This document shows positions 1 through 6,239 of a stretch of DNA of 10,933 nucleotides, piece after piece (positions within the stretch are counted from its first letter, which is position 1; each line of letters begins with the position of its first letter). Both the position numbers and the translations under genes were made by a program. The notes under the pieces are model-generated. The model made no database searches and was not told where the DNA came from. It was given only the letters and a program-made list of their open reading frames with translations. Where the stretch lies: assembly GCA_002320555.1 (NCBI GenBank), contig DCJV01000150.1, forward strand, positions 6,897 to 17,829, read 5' to 3'. This DNA is from Ruminococcaceae bacterium UBA1691. GTDB lineage: Bacteria > Bacillota > Clostridia > Oscillospirales > Acutalibacteraceae.

Positions 1-272
1 CTGAAGCGTACGCCCTGCTCCACATCGAAATTGTCGATGGACTTGATCAGGCCGATGCAGCCCACCTGAAACAGGTCGTCGAGATTCTCGCCGCGGTTGA
101 TAAAGCGCTGGATAACGCTCAGCACCAAACGCAGGTTTCCGCTGATGAGCTCGTCGCGTGCCTTCATATCGCCCTCTTTGATGCGGCGCAGAAGCTCCAT
201 CTTTTCCGATTCCTTTAAAACCTTTAGCTTTGCGGTGTTAACCCCGCAGATTTCAACCTTGTTGAACTGCAT
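1..272 (-). CDS. sigG: RNA polymerase sporulation sigma factor SigG, N-terminal part (cut by window edge)
   Basis: SigG directs late forespore transcription after engulfment. Only the first 90 codons are in the window; the rest runs off the left edge. The N-terminus carries NKVEICGV (residues 4-11), the signature that separates SigG from SigF. Sigma region 2.1-2.2 follows, with NLRLVLSVIQRF (46-57) and DDLFQVGCIGLIKSIDNFD (65-83), which is core polymerase binding. The ATG at 272 is preceded by a GAGGGG ribosome binding site about 8 bases upstream. It diverges from yabP across about 255 bases. In many spore formers sigG sits downstream of spoIIGA-sigE; here the upstream neighbour is instead the divergent yabP cluster. 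Regulation by SigF is supported by the promoter at 399-428. Identity is very secure; the missing C-terminal half (regions 3-4) cannot be judged. Confidence 0.95.
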   Translation of the reverse strand, partial: MQFNKVEICGVNTAKLKVLKESEKMELLRRIKEGDMKARDELISGNLRLVLSVIQRFINRGENLDDLFQVGCIGLIKSIDNFDVEQGVRF

Positions 273-398
273 GTTGTTTCCCCCTCACCGGATCTGGTTT
301 GCTTCTGCAAAGAATGTGCAGCAGAAAACCGGCGCCCTGGCCCGTTTGGCATGCCGTGTGGACGGCGGCTTTGCGGATGCCTGCCGGCGCTTCCTTAA

Positions 399-428
399 AA
401 TTATTACCAGTGGTTTTGATTTTCATGC
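399..428 (-). promoter_or_regulatory. Candidate SigF-dependent promoter of sigG
   Basis: Read on the minus strand there is a -35 GCATG (428-424), a 15-base spacer, and a -10 GGTAATAATT (408-399). The published B. subtilis SigF consensus is GywTA, 15 bases, GgnrAnAnTw. The -10 matches at every defined position, the -35 at four of five, and the spacing is exact. Transcription would start near 392, giving a leader of about 120 bases before the sigG ATG. SigF control of sigG is established in Bacillus; its use here is inferred from the match. Confidence 0.7.
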
Positions 429-527
429 GGAGTCAGGCAGATTTTGTTCTATGTCCCGTCTGTACATGCATATCTATGGTGAGAGGGGCGATCAAGACGC
501 TCCGAATGTAAAAGGAGGTATTTCATC

Positions 528-809
528 ATGGCAGAAGAGAAAAAGACGCCGGCAATGCCGCACAACCTGATCCTGGAGGACAGGCGGACGCTGACTGTTT
601 CCGGCGTGTCGGATGTGGACAGTTTTGACGAGCAGACAGTGGTCGTATTCACAGACATGGGAGAGCTGACGGTACGTGGCACGGACCTGCATATCAATCG
701 CCTGAGCGTGGAGGTCGGCGAGCTGCTCATGGAGGGGCAGATCAGCTCCCTATCCTATACGGATGAGCCGCAAAAGGGCGGCGGATTCTTCAGCAAGGTA
801 TTTCGCTGA
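528..809 (+). CDS. yabP: Sporulation protein YabP
   Basis: This 93-residue protein belongs to the YabP/YqfC family of small beta-rich sporulation proteins made in the mother cell; its partner YabQ is needed for cortex formation in Bacillus. Visible family features are a short charged N-terminus, a central beta-rich core (LILEDRRTLTVSGVSDVDSFDE, beginning near residue 14, followed by MGELTVRGTDLHI at 44-56), and a C-terminal GGGFFSKVFR (84-93) that resembles the FFSKLF-type ending of Bacillus YabP. The ATG at 528 has a strong AAAGGAGG site at 511-518, 9 bases upstream. It leads the cluster yabP-yabQ-divIC-yabR, in Bacillus order, with one base separating its stop from the yabQ start. A SigE promoter is expected, but I could not identify a convincing one between 273 and 510. 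Confidence 0.92.
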   Translation: MAEEKKTPAMPHNLILEDRRTLTVSGVSDVDSFDEQTVVVFTDMGELTVRGTDLHINRLSVEVGELLMEGQISSLSYTDEPQKGGGFFSKVFR

Positions 810-810
810 T

Positions 811-1347
811 ATGTATATGCTGACAATCGCCGACCAGACGCGGCTATTCCTGCTCGCGATCGGACTCGGCTTTCTGCTTGGCGTCGTATATGATCTTTTC
901 CGCGTGGTCCGCATGGCCTTTACCATGCGGCGCGCCGGCGTCTTTATTCAGGATGTCCTTTTCTTCCTCGTATGTGCGGCTGTCACGTTTGTATTCCTGC
1001 TTGCCGTCAACCAGGGAGAGATTCGTGGTTTTATCATTGCGGGCGAGGTTTTGGGCTTTCTGATTTATTATTTTTCCTTAGGCCTGCTTGCCATGCGGGT
1101 GAGCAGCTTTCTGGTTCATGCGACCCAGCGGATTTTTCACCTGATTTCCGTGCCCTTCCGCGCCCTGATGCGCCTTCTCAAGAGGCTTTTCGGAAAAATA
1201 GGAATTTCTGTAAAGAAAACATCAAAAAAAATTGCAAAGAAATCAAAATTTAACTTGAAACATGATAAAACTTTATTGTATAATCTTGTAAAGAAAGCTG
1301 GAGTCAGAAAACAGCAAAAGCGAAAGGAGGACGGGGGGTCATCGTGA
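811..1347 (+). CDS. yabQ: Spore cortex biosynthesis membrane protein YabQ
   Basis: YabQ is an integral membrane protein of the outer forespore membrane that is needed for cortex synthesis in B. subtilis. The 178-residue product has hydrophobic segments at about residues 10-28, 44-66 and 71-98. The family-typical GxGFLLGVVYDLFRVVR motif spans the end of the first segment (18-34). A very basic C-terminal tail (about 119-172, rich in Lys/Arg) would lie on the positive-inside, cytoplasmic side. I chose the ATG at 811, one base after the yabP stop; an AAGGT sequence at 795-799 could serve as ribosome binding site. A longer reading from 763 would overlap the end of yabP and has no family support. 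The last codons also contain a SigA-type promoter (1255-1284), and the stop overlaps the divIC start by four bases (GTGA). Confidence 0.9.
   Translation: MYMLTIADQTRLFLLAIGLGFLLGVVYDLFRVVRMAFTMRRAGVFIQDVLFFLVCAAVTFVFLLAVNQGEIRGFIIAGEVLGFLIYYFSLGLLAMRVSSFLVHATQRIFHLISVPFRALMRLLKRLFGKIGISVKKTSKKIAKKSKFNLKHDKTLLYNLVKKAGVRKQQKRKEDGGSS
1255..1284 (+). promoter_or_regulatory. Internal SigA-type promoter for divIC (and yabR)
   Basis: TTGAAA (1255-1260) and TATAAT (1279-1284) are separated by 18 bases: five of six and six of six consensus matches. They lie in an AT-rich patch inside the 3' end of yabQ. The expected start near 1291 precedes the divIC ribosome binding site (1323-1330) by about 30 bases. 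This would let the division gene be expressed during growth, independently of the sporulation genes upstream. The match is direct; activity is inferred. Confidence 0.72.
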
Positions 1348-1637
1348 AGAGAAAAAAGAAACGCAGGAATAGTGTGATTCTCGTCCTGTTGCTTTTGGCG
1401 GTTGCGGGGACATTTGCAGTCCGGCTGGTTCAGCTGCAGATCGGGATCCGGGAGCAGGAGCAGAAGTTAAGCAACCTGCAGGCGGCCTATGTGCAGCAGC
1501 AGCAGGACAATGATGCGCTTCGCAAAAAGCTGGACAATGCGGATGAAGCTCAATATATCGAGCGGATCGCACGGGACAGCCTGGGACTGATCAAGCCCGG
1601 TGAGAAGGTTTATGTTGACGCTTCTCCGGGCGACTAA
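1344..1637 (+). CDS. divIC: Septum formation initiator, DivIC/FtsB family
   Basis: DivIC is a small bitopic division protein that joins FtsL and DivIB (FtsQ) to activate septal wall synthesis. The 97-residue product has a basic cytoplasmic N-terminus (KRKKKRR), one membrane segment (about 10-28), an extracellular coiled coil (about 29-66, with a QQQQ run) and the conserved family end YIERIARDSLGLIKPGEKVY (71-90). The start is GTG at 1344, overlapping the yabQ stop as GTGA. An AAAGGAGG site at 1323-1330 lies 13 bases upstream, a somewhat long spacing. The order yabP-yabQ-divIC-yabR equals that of B. subtilis, which supports divIC over ftsL. It is probably transcribed both from the upstream cluster promoter and from the internal promoter at 1255-1284. 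Confidence 0.93.
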   Translation: MKRKKKRRNSVILVLLLLAVAGTFAVRLVQLQIGIREQEQKLSNLQAAYVQQQQDNDALRKKLDNADEAQYIERIARDSLGLIKPGEKVYVDASPGD

Positions 1638-1654
1638 GCCGTTTGAAAGAGATT

Positions 1655-1662
1655 TAAGGAGG
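1655..1662 (+). promoter_or_regulatory. Ribosome binding site of yabR with unusual T8 spacer
   Basis: TAAGGAGG is a near-perfect Shine-Dalgarno site, but 14 bases separate it from the ATG at 1677, and the last eight of these are a T run (1669-1676). No in-frame alternative start lies closer, so the ATG remains the best choice. Confidence 0.75.
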
Positions 1663-1676
1663 CTTGTGTTTTTTTT

Positions 1677-2150
1677 ATGCAAGTAGAGGTTGGAGCAATT
1701 GTTGAGGGAAAAGTAACGGGCTTGACGAATTTCGGCGCTTTTGTCAGCCTGCCGGACGGCAAAACGGGCATGGTGCATATTTCTGAGGTCGCGCCGACCT
1801 ATGTGAAAGAAATTCGTGATTACCTGACGGAAAATCAGGAGGTCAAGGTTAAAGTGTTAAGCGTCGGCGACGATGGTCGCGTCAGTCTTTCCATCAAGCG
1901 CGCTATGGAGCCGGAGCAGCAACGGCCCCCTCAGCAGCGGCAGCAAAGGCCGGGCGGCGGTCATCAGCGCCGTTCTTCTATGCCGGTGTGGCAGGGTTCC
2001 AAACCGGTCCAAACGGAGAATCTCTCCTTCGAGGATATGATGGCGCGTTTTAAGCAGGTGAGCGACGAGAAGATCACCGATCTCAAGCGCTCCTCCGAAA
2101 GCAAGCATGGCGGCGGATTCTCCCGGCGCGGCAATGGCTCTAATCGCTGA
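1677..2150 (+). CDS. yabR: S1 domain RNA-binding protein, YabR-like
   Basis: The first 70 residues form one S1 (OB-fold) RNA-binding domain: VGAIVEGKVTGLTNFGAFV (6-24), the loop GKTGMVHISEVA (28-39) and the final strand VLSVGDDGRVSLSIKRAM (60-77) are all typical. Single-S1 proteins of this kind (B. subtilis YabR/YugI) associate with ribosomes or RNA. The remaining half is a basic, Gln/Pro/Arg-rich linker (about 78-102) and a tail with SFEDMMARFKQVSDEKITDLKR (from about residue 117), followed by a Gly/Arg-rich end (146-157). The helix plus RG-rich tail is common in clostridial relatives and likely gives extra RNA contact. It lies 39 bases after divIC, as in Bacillus. The exact RNA target is unknown. 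The family call is firm; the symbol rests on gene order. Confidence 0.88.
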   Translation: MQVEVGAIVEGKVTGLTNFGAFVSLPDGKTGMVHISEVAPTYVKEIRDYLTENQEVKVKVLSVGDDGRVSLSIKRAMEPEQQRPPQQRQQRPGGGHQRRSSMPVWQGSKPVQTENLSFEDMMARFKQVSDEKITDLKRSSESKHGGGFSRRGNGSNR

Positions 2151-2283
2151 GTAATCCTTGTTTCAGGTTCCCCGCCAGGCCCTTTTGGCCGGACAGGCCG
2201 TTTTGCAGAATTGAACAACGGAGCGTGAGGGCAAAAGCCGATATTTTCTTGAAGTCCTTCTAAACAAACAGTGATAAAGAGGG

Positions 2284-2310
2284 AAGGGGCGGAGTGAATC
2301 CGCCCCTTTT
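2284..2310 (+). terminator. Intrinsic terminator after the yabP-yabR cluster
   Basis: The arms GGGGCGGA (2286-2293) and TCCGCCCC (2299-2306) pair perfectly around a GTGAA loop. Flanking AA/TT extends the stem to ten pairs, and a T4 run (2307-2310) follows. It lies 134 bases after the yabR stop and 57 bases before the chosen MATE start, so it most likely ends the yabR transcript. Confidence 0.82.
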
Positions 2311-2348
2311 AGATGTCTTAAGTGCTTTGCCTCCCATCCTATGACGAG

Positions 2349-2356
2349 AAAGGAAG
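2349..2356 (+). promoter_or_regulatory. Ribosome binding site that selects a TTG start for the MATE gene
   Basis: AAAGGAAG lies 10 bases before an in-frame TTG at 2367. The first in-frame ATG at 2394 has no matching site within a usable distance, and the GTG at 2322 sits just after the terminator without a ribosome binding site. Confidence 0.65.
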
Positions 2357-2366
2357 TTTATCCCCT

Positions 2367-3728
2367 TTGGAGCAGACCGAACAGCGTAATAAAATGGGTA
2401 CGAAACCCGTTTTTCCTCTTTTGATGTCCATGGCGTTTCCACCGATGCTTTCCATGCTGATCCAGTCAATGTACAATATCGTCGACAGCATGTTCGTCGC
2501 GCGTTTCAGCCAGAATGCCCTGACCGCTGTATCGCTCGCCTTTCCCTTGCAGAATCTGGTTCTTTCGGTGGCGGTCGGCGCGGGCGTGGGCGTCAATTCC
2601 TATATTTCGAGAAAGTTGGGCGCGCGAGACAAGGATGCCGCGAATGCGGCGGTAACGCACGGCTTTCTTCTGTCGTTTGCGCATGCGATTTTCTTTGTCC
2701 TTTTCGGCCTAGTTGCCATCAAACCGTTTTTCCGGATGTTCACGGATTCCCCAGAGATTATTTCTCTGGCATGCGATTATAGCTATATCGTCGTGCTCGG
2801 TGCGTTTGCGCAGCTTTTTCACATCATGGTGGAAAAGCTACTACAGTCGACGGGCCGGATGCTCGCGCCGATGCTGCTGCAGACAATCGGCGCAATCGCA
2901 AATATCATCCTCGATCCAATCCTGATTTTTGGATTGCTTGGCGCGCCGCGTATGGGCGTTCGGGGCGCGGCCATCGCCACATTGATGGGGCAGATATTGT
3001 CGATGACGCTCTCTTTGCTGGTATTTTTTCTGCGGGATCAGGATTTGCGCATGGATTTGAAAAAATTCAGGCCGGATCTGCGGGCTGTCGCCCAGATTTA
3101 CGCCGTGGGCGTGCCGACAATGCTGATGAACGCGCTCGGCTCCCTGCTGGTAACGCTGCTCAATTCGATATTGATCCGATTCTCTGAGCTTGCGGTGTCT
3201 GTATTCGGGGTGTATTTTAAATTGCAAACCTTTGTCTTCATGCCCGTCAGCGGCCTGACGCAGGGTGCACTGCCAATCATGGGTTACAATTATGGTGCTC
3301 AGAACCGCAGGCGGCTTCTGTCGACTTTACGCTGTGCTGTGCTGGTAGCGGTTGGGATCATGGCGGCGGGGAATCTGCTGTTTGTCCTGATTCCGGACAA
3401 GCTGCTTTTGCTCTTCAATGCCTCGCCGGAAATGCTCGAGATGGGTGTGTCCGCGCTGCGCATCATCAGTTGCAGCTATATTTTTGCGGCAGTGGGGCTG
3501 ATCTTTTCCACGATGTTCCAAGCTGTTGGAAAGGGCAGTTACAGCCTGACGGTCTTTCTGATGCGCCAGCTGATCGTCGTCGTTCCGCTGGCCTTCCTGC
3601 TCTCACGCACATTGGGCTTAAACGGCATCTGGCTGTCTTTCCCCATTGCGGAGGCAGCGGGCGCAATTGCGGCTGTTCTCTTTTTCCTGGCTTTTCGCCG
3701 CAGAGATGCAATTTTTAATCAATCGTAA
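2367..3728 (+). CDS. MATE-family multidrug efflux / cation antiporter
   Basis: MATE transporters export cationic drugs or metabolites in exchange for Na+ or H+. From a TTG at 2367 the product is 453 residues, the usual length, with twelve hydrophobic segments in two six-helix halves. The first half opens with PLLMSMAFPPMLSMLIQSMY and NIVDSMFVARF; the second repeats the pattern with AVGVPTMLMNALGSLLVTLL and later LTQGALPIMGYNYGAQ, a hallmark sequence of the bacterial NorM/DinF-like branch. TTG was preferred because of the AAAGGAAG site at 2349-2356; ATG at 2394 would give 444 residues and leave the membrane part unchanged. It stands alone between a terminator and a 137-base gap, so it is probably monocistronic. 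A weak SigA-like match (TTGAAG at 2249, GATAAA at 2273, 18-base spacer) precedes the hairpin. Substrate cannot be predicted. Confidence 0.9.
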   Translation: MEQTEQRNKMGTKPVFPLLMSMAFPPMLSMLIQSMYNIVDSMFVARFSQNALTAVSLAFPLQNLVLSVAVGAGVGVNSYISRKLGARDKDAANAAVTHGFLLSFAHAIFFVLFGLVAIKPFFRMFTDSPEIISLACDYSYIVVLGAFAQLFHIMVEKLLQSTGRMLAPMLLQTIGAIANIILDPILIFGLLGAPRMGVRGAAIATLMGQILSMTLSLLVFFLRDQDLRMDLKKFRPDLRAVAQIYAVGVPTMLMNALGSLLVTLLNSILIRFSELAVSVFGVYFKLQTFVFMPVSGLTQGALPIMGYNYGAQNRRRLLSTLRCAVLVAVGIMAAGNLLFVLIPDKLLLLFNASPEMLEMGVSALRIISCSYIFAAVGLIFSTMFQAVGKGSYSLTVFLMRQLIVVVPLAFLLSRTLGLNGIWLSFPIAEAAGAIAAVLFFLAFRRRDAIFNQS

Positions 3729-3865
3729 TTCGATTGAGAATGAATGCTGTGCTGCGAGGAACTGTTCGCGCCAGAAAATACTCCGCGGGAAATATTTCCA
3801 AACGGGAGCGGCTACACTTTCCGCTTCTTACCACACATAATAAGGTGGAAAGGAAGTGCGGCTTA

Positions 3866-4135
3866 ATGAATGAAAAAGAATATGCGTTTGACGCGGTGCT
3901 GCAAAAGGTGCCGGATATTGATGGGGCGTATGTCGAAATTCCCTTTGATGTAAAGGCGGAATTTGGGAAAGGGCGCGTGAAGGTTCACGCTACCTTTGAC
4001 GGCGTGGACTATGACGGCAGTATTGTCCGCATGGGTACGCCGGGCCATATCCTTGGTGTGCGCAAGGATATCCGGACGCGGATCGGAAAAGCGCCGGGCG
4101 ATACCGTGCATGTCACGCTCCGGGAGCGTGGCTGA
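3866..4135 (+). CDS. DUF1905 domain small protein
   Basis: The 89-residue product is essentially one DUF1905 domain, a small beta-barrel family of unknown biochemical role. Visible family traits are YVEIPFDV (22-29), the VKVHATFDGVDYDGSIVRMG stretch (38-57), HILGVRKDIRTRIGKAPGD (61-79) and the closing VHVTLRERG. In many proteins DUF1905 is followed by a YdeI/OmdA-like domain; that part is absent here, so this is the stand-alone form. The ATG at 3866 has AAAGGAAG at 3849-3856, 9 bases upstream; an upstream in-frame ATG at 3734 would add 44 residues unlike the family. The gap before it holds only a weak SigA-like match (TACACT at 3813, CATAAT at 3836), which would start transcription almost at the ribosome binding site. 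ligA begins 28 bases downstream, so the two are probably co-transcribed. Confidence 0.85.
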   Translation: MNEKEYAFDAVLQKVPDIDGAYVEIPFDVKAEFGKGRVKVHATFDGVDYDGSIVRMGTPGHILGVRKDIRTRIGKAPGDTVHVTLRERG

Positions 4136-4163
4136 CGTTTGGAAGGGAAGGGTTGAAATCTGT

Positions 4164-6155
4164 ATGACCGAATTGGAAACGGCGCAAAAAAGGGCGGAGC
4201 AGCTGCGCGAGCAGCTTCATTATCATAGCAAGCGCTATTATGAGGACGATGCGCCGGAGATCGAGGATTATGAATATGATCAAATGCTGCGAGAGCTGGA
4301 GAAGCTGGAGGCCGCGCATCCGGAGCTTGTCACGCCGGATTCGCCTACACAGCGCGTTGGCGGCAGGGCGGATGCCCAGTTTGCCCCGGTAACGCATACG
4401 GTCGTGATGGAGAGCCTGCAGGATGGCTTCAGCGAGGACGAGGTGCGCGATTTCGACCGCCGTGTGCGGGAAGCGGCGCCGAATCCGCAGTATGTCGTGG
4501 AGCCGAAGATCGACGGATTATCCGTATCGCTCGAATATGAAAATGGCCTGTTTGTGCGTGGCTCCACGCGCGGTGACGGGCAGGTCGGCGAGGATATCAC
4601 GGTCAATCTGCGCACGATCCGCGCGATCCCACTGCGTATAAAACAAGCCCTGCCGTTCCTTGAGGTACGCGGTGAGGTCTATATGCCTCGGGAGTCCTTC
4701 CTGAAGCTGACGGAGCAGCAGGAGCTCAGGGAGGAGAAGCCCTTCAAAAATCCGCGCAATGCGGCGGCGGGCTCGTTGCGGCAGAAGGACGCACGCGTGA
4801 CGGCCTCCCGCGGGCTTTCGATTTTTGTCTTCAATATCCAGCAGATTGAGGGGAAAACGCTCTCCGGCCATCAGGAATCTCTGGATTATCTAAAAACGCT
4901 GGGCTTTCAGACCATTCCCTTTTACAGCCGCTATGACGATATCGAAGCTGTAATTGGAGAAGTTCGCCGCATCGGTGAGATTCGCGGGACGCTGCCGTTT
5001 GATATCGACGGCGCGGTTGTCAAGGTGGATCGCTTTACCCAGCGGAAAACGCTCGGCAGCACCTCGAAATTTCCAAAGTGGGCGCTGGCTTACAAATATC
5101 CTCCGGAGGAAAAGCAGACAAAGCTCATTGATATCGAGATTAATGTCGGCCGCACCGGGGTGCTCACGCCGACAGCGGTGCTGGAGCCGGTGCTTCTGGC
5201 GGGCTCTACGGTCAGCCGCGCAACGCTGTACAATGAGGATATGATCCGGGAGAAGGATATCCGCCTGGGTGATACGGTGATTGTCCGTAAGGCGGGCGAT
5301 ATTATTCCGGAGGTGGTCTCGGTCGTGTCCCACCTGCCGGAGGCACTGCCTTATGCGATGCCGAAGGTCTGCCCGTCCTGCGGCGCGCCTGTGCACCGGG
5401 AGGAGGGCGAAGCCGCCTTGCGCTGCAACAATGCGGAATGCCCTGCGCAGCTGATGCGCATTCTCATTCATTTCTGCTCGCGCGACGCGATGGATATTGA
5501 GGGCCTCGGCCCCGCGGTGGTAGAATTGCTCGTTGGGCAGGGCCTCGTCCGGACGCCTGCCGACCTTTACCGGCTGCGTGCGGAGGAATTGGAGCCGCTC
5601 GAGCGCATGGGGAAAAAATCGGCGGAAAACCTGATCGGCGCGATCGAGCGCTCGAAGCAAAACGATCTTTCCCGCCTGATTTTCGCTTTGGGGATTCGCC
5701 ACATCGGCCAGAAGGCCGCGAAACTACTTGCCCTGCGGTTTGGCACGATGGAAGCGCTTGCAAGGGCGGAGGAAGGGGAGATGGAAGCGATCGACGGCTT
5801 CGGCGCAATTATGGCCCAGAGCGCGGCAAGCTTTTTCGCCCTGCCGCAAACGGCCGGCCTGCTCGATGAGCTGCGCGGATATGGCGTCAATATGGAGTCT
5901 CTTGAAAAGCCGCAGAGCGATGTGCTCGCAGGCAAGACCTTTGTCCTAACCGGTACGCTGCCCAGCTTGACGCGTGCGCAGGCCTCTGCTATGATTGAAA
6001 AAAGCGGAGGCAAGGTCTCCTCCTCTGTCTCGAAGAAAACCTCCTTTGTCCTTGCGGGTGAGGAAGCGGGCAGCAAGCTGAAAAAAGCAAATGACCTTGG
6101 GATTCCCGTAATTACGGAAGAACAATTTATGGATATGATGGGAGAAAAAGTTTAA
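4164..6155 (+). CDS. ligA: NAD+-dependent DNA ligase LigA
   Basis: LigA seals nicks in duplex DNA during replication and repair, using NAD+ to form a ligase-AMP intermediate. The 663-residue protein has the complete bacterial architecture: domain Ia with HSKRYYEDDAPEIEDYEYDQ (21-40); the adenylation domain with active-site Lys115 in EPKIDG (113-118), RGDGQVGEDIT (136-145) and FDIDGAVVKVDR (279-290); and the OB fold around INVGRTGVLTPTAVLEPV (326-343). A four-Cys zinc site follows (C403, C406, C421, C426), then helix-hairpin-helix repeats (about 440-560) and a C-terminal BRCT domain (about 585-663). MESLQDGFS (82-90) stands where many ligases have MLSLDNAFS, a variant known to me from clostridial members. 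I chose the ATG at 4164, with GGAAGGG-like purines about 11 bases upstream; the open frame extends further but outside the family. All key residues are present, so it should be functional. Confidence 0.97.
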   Translation: MTELETAQKRAEQLREQLHYHSKRYYEDDAPEIEDYEYDQMLRELEKLEAAHPELVTPDSPTQRVGGRADAQFAPVTHTVVMESLQDGFSEDEVRDFDRRVREAAPNPQYVVEPKIDGLSVSLEYENGLFVRGSTRGDGQVGEDITVNLRTIRAIPLRIKQALPFLEVRGEVYMPRESFLKLTEQQELREEKPFKNPRNAAAGSLRQKDARVTASRGLSIFVFNIQQIEGKTLSGHQESLDYLKTLGFQTIPFYSRYDDIEAVIGEVRRIGEIRGTLPFDIDGAVVKVDRFTQRKTLGSTSKFPKWALAYKYPPEEKQTKLIDIEINVGRTGVLTPTAVLEPVLLAGSTVSRATLYNEDMIREKDIRLGDTVIVRKAGDIIPEVVSVVSHLPEALPYAMPKVCPSCGAPVHREEGEAALRCNNAECPAQLMRILIHFCSRDAMDIEGLGPAVVELLVGQGLVRTPADLYRLRAEELEPLERMGKKSAENLIGAIERSKQNDLSRLIFALGIRHIGQKAAKLLALRFGTMEALARAEEGEMEAIDGFGAIMAQSAASFFALPQTAGLLDELRGYGVNMESLEKPQSDVLAGKTFVLTGTLPSLTRAQASAMIEKSGGKVSSSVSKKTSFVLAGEEAGSKLKKANDLGIPVITEEQFMDMMGEKV

Positions 6156-6173
6156 AAATCAGAGAAACCGCAG

Positions 6174-6202
6174 TTGTTTTTATCCCCATCTGCTGGTATA
6201 AT
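6174..6202 (+). promoter_or_regulatory. Strong SigA promoter for the DivIVA-like gene
   Basis: TTGTTT (6174-6179), a 17-base spacer and TATAAT (6197-6202), preceded by TG at 6194-6195, form an extended -10. The -10 is perfect, the -35 matches four of six, and the spacing is optimal. It lies 18 bases after the ligA stop. Transcription would start near 6209, about 31 bases before the ATG at 6240. It separates expression of the next gene from ligA, although no terminator is visible between them. Confidence 0.78.
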
Positions 6203-6239
6203 GATAGAAAGATAGAGATGCAAACGGGAGGCATGCGCC

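Noticed and set aside
253..426. 57-codon minus-strand open frame just upstream of sigG
   Set aside because: Its ATG overlaps the -35 of the SigF-type promoter, has no Shine-Dalgarno site, and the predicted transcript would start after it. Probably chance in the leader.
448..476. Possible SigE promoter for yabP (CATATCTA as -10)
   Set aside because: Only four of seven -10 positions match and no good -35 lies 13-15 bases upstream, so it is too weak to annotate.
97..570. 157-residue open frame on the plus strand
   Set aside because: It is antisense to the start of sigG, crosses the intergenic region and runs into yabP; the Ser/Arg-rich product matches no family and has no ribosome binding site.
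763..810. Extension of YabQ upstream of 811
   Set aside because: It overlaps the yabP end by 47 bases and adds charged residues absent from the family.
2157..2203. GGCC-rich small hairpins after yabR
   Set aside because: The stems are only four to five pairs; the hairpin at 2284-2310 is far stronger.
3734..3865. Longer start for the DUF1905 protein
   Set aside because: The extra 44 residues are unlike the family and lack a ribosome binding site, whereas 3866 has a good one.
3996..4163. Longer start for LigA
   Set aside because: It overlaps the DUF1905 gene in another frame; LigA family proteins begin near the 4164 ATG.
4890..5702. 270-residue antisense open frame inside ligA
   Set aside because: It is Arg/His/Asp-rich as expected for the complement of a GC-rich gene and matches no protein family.
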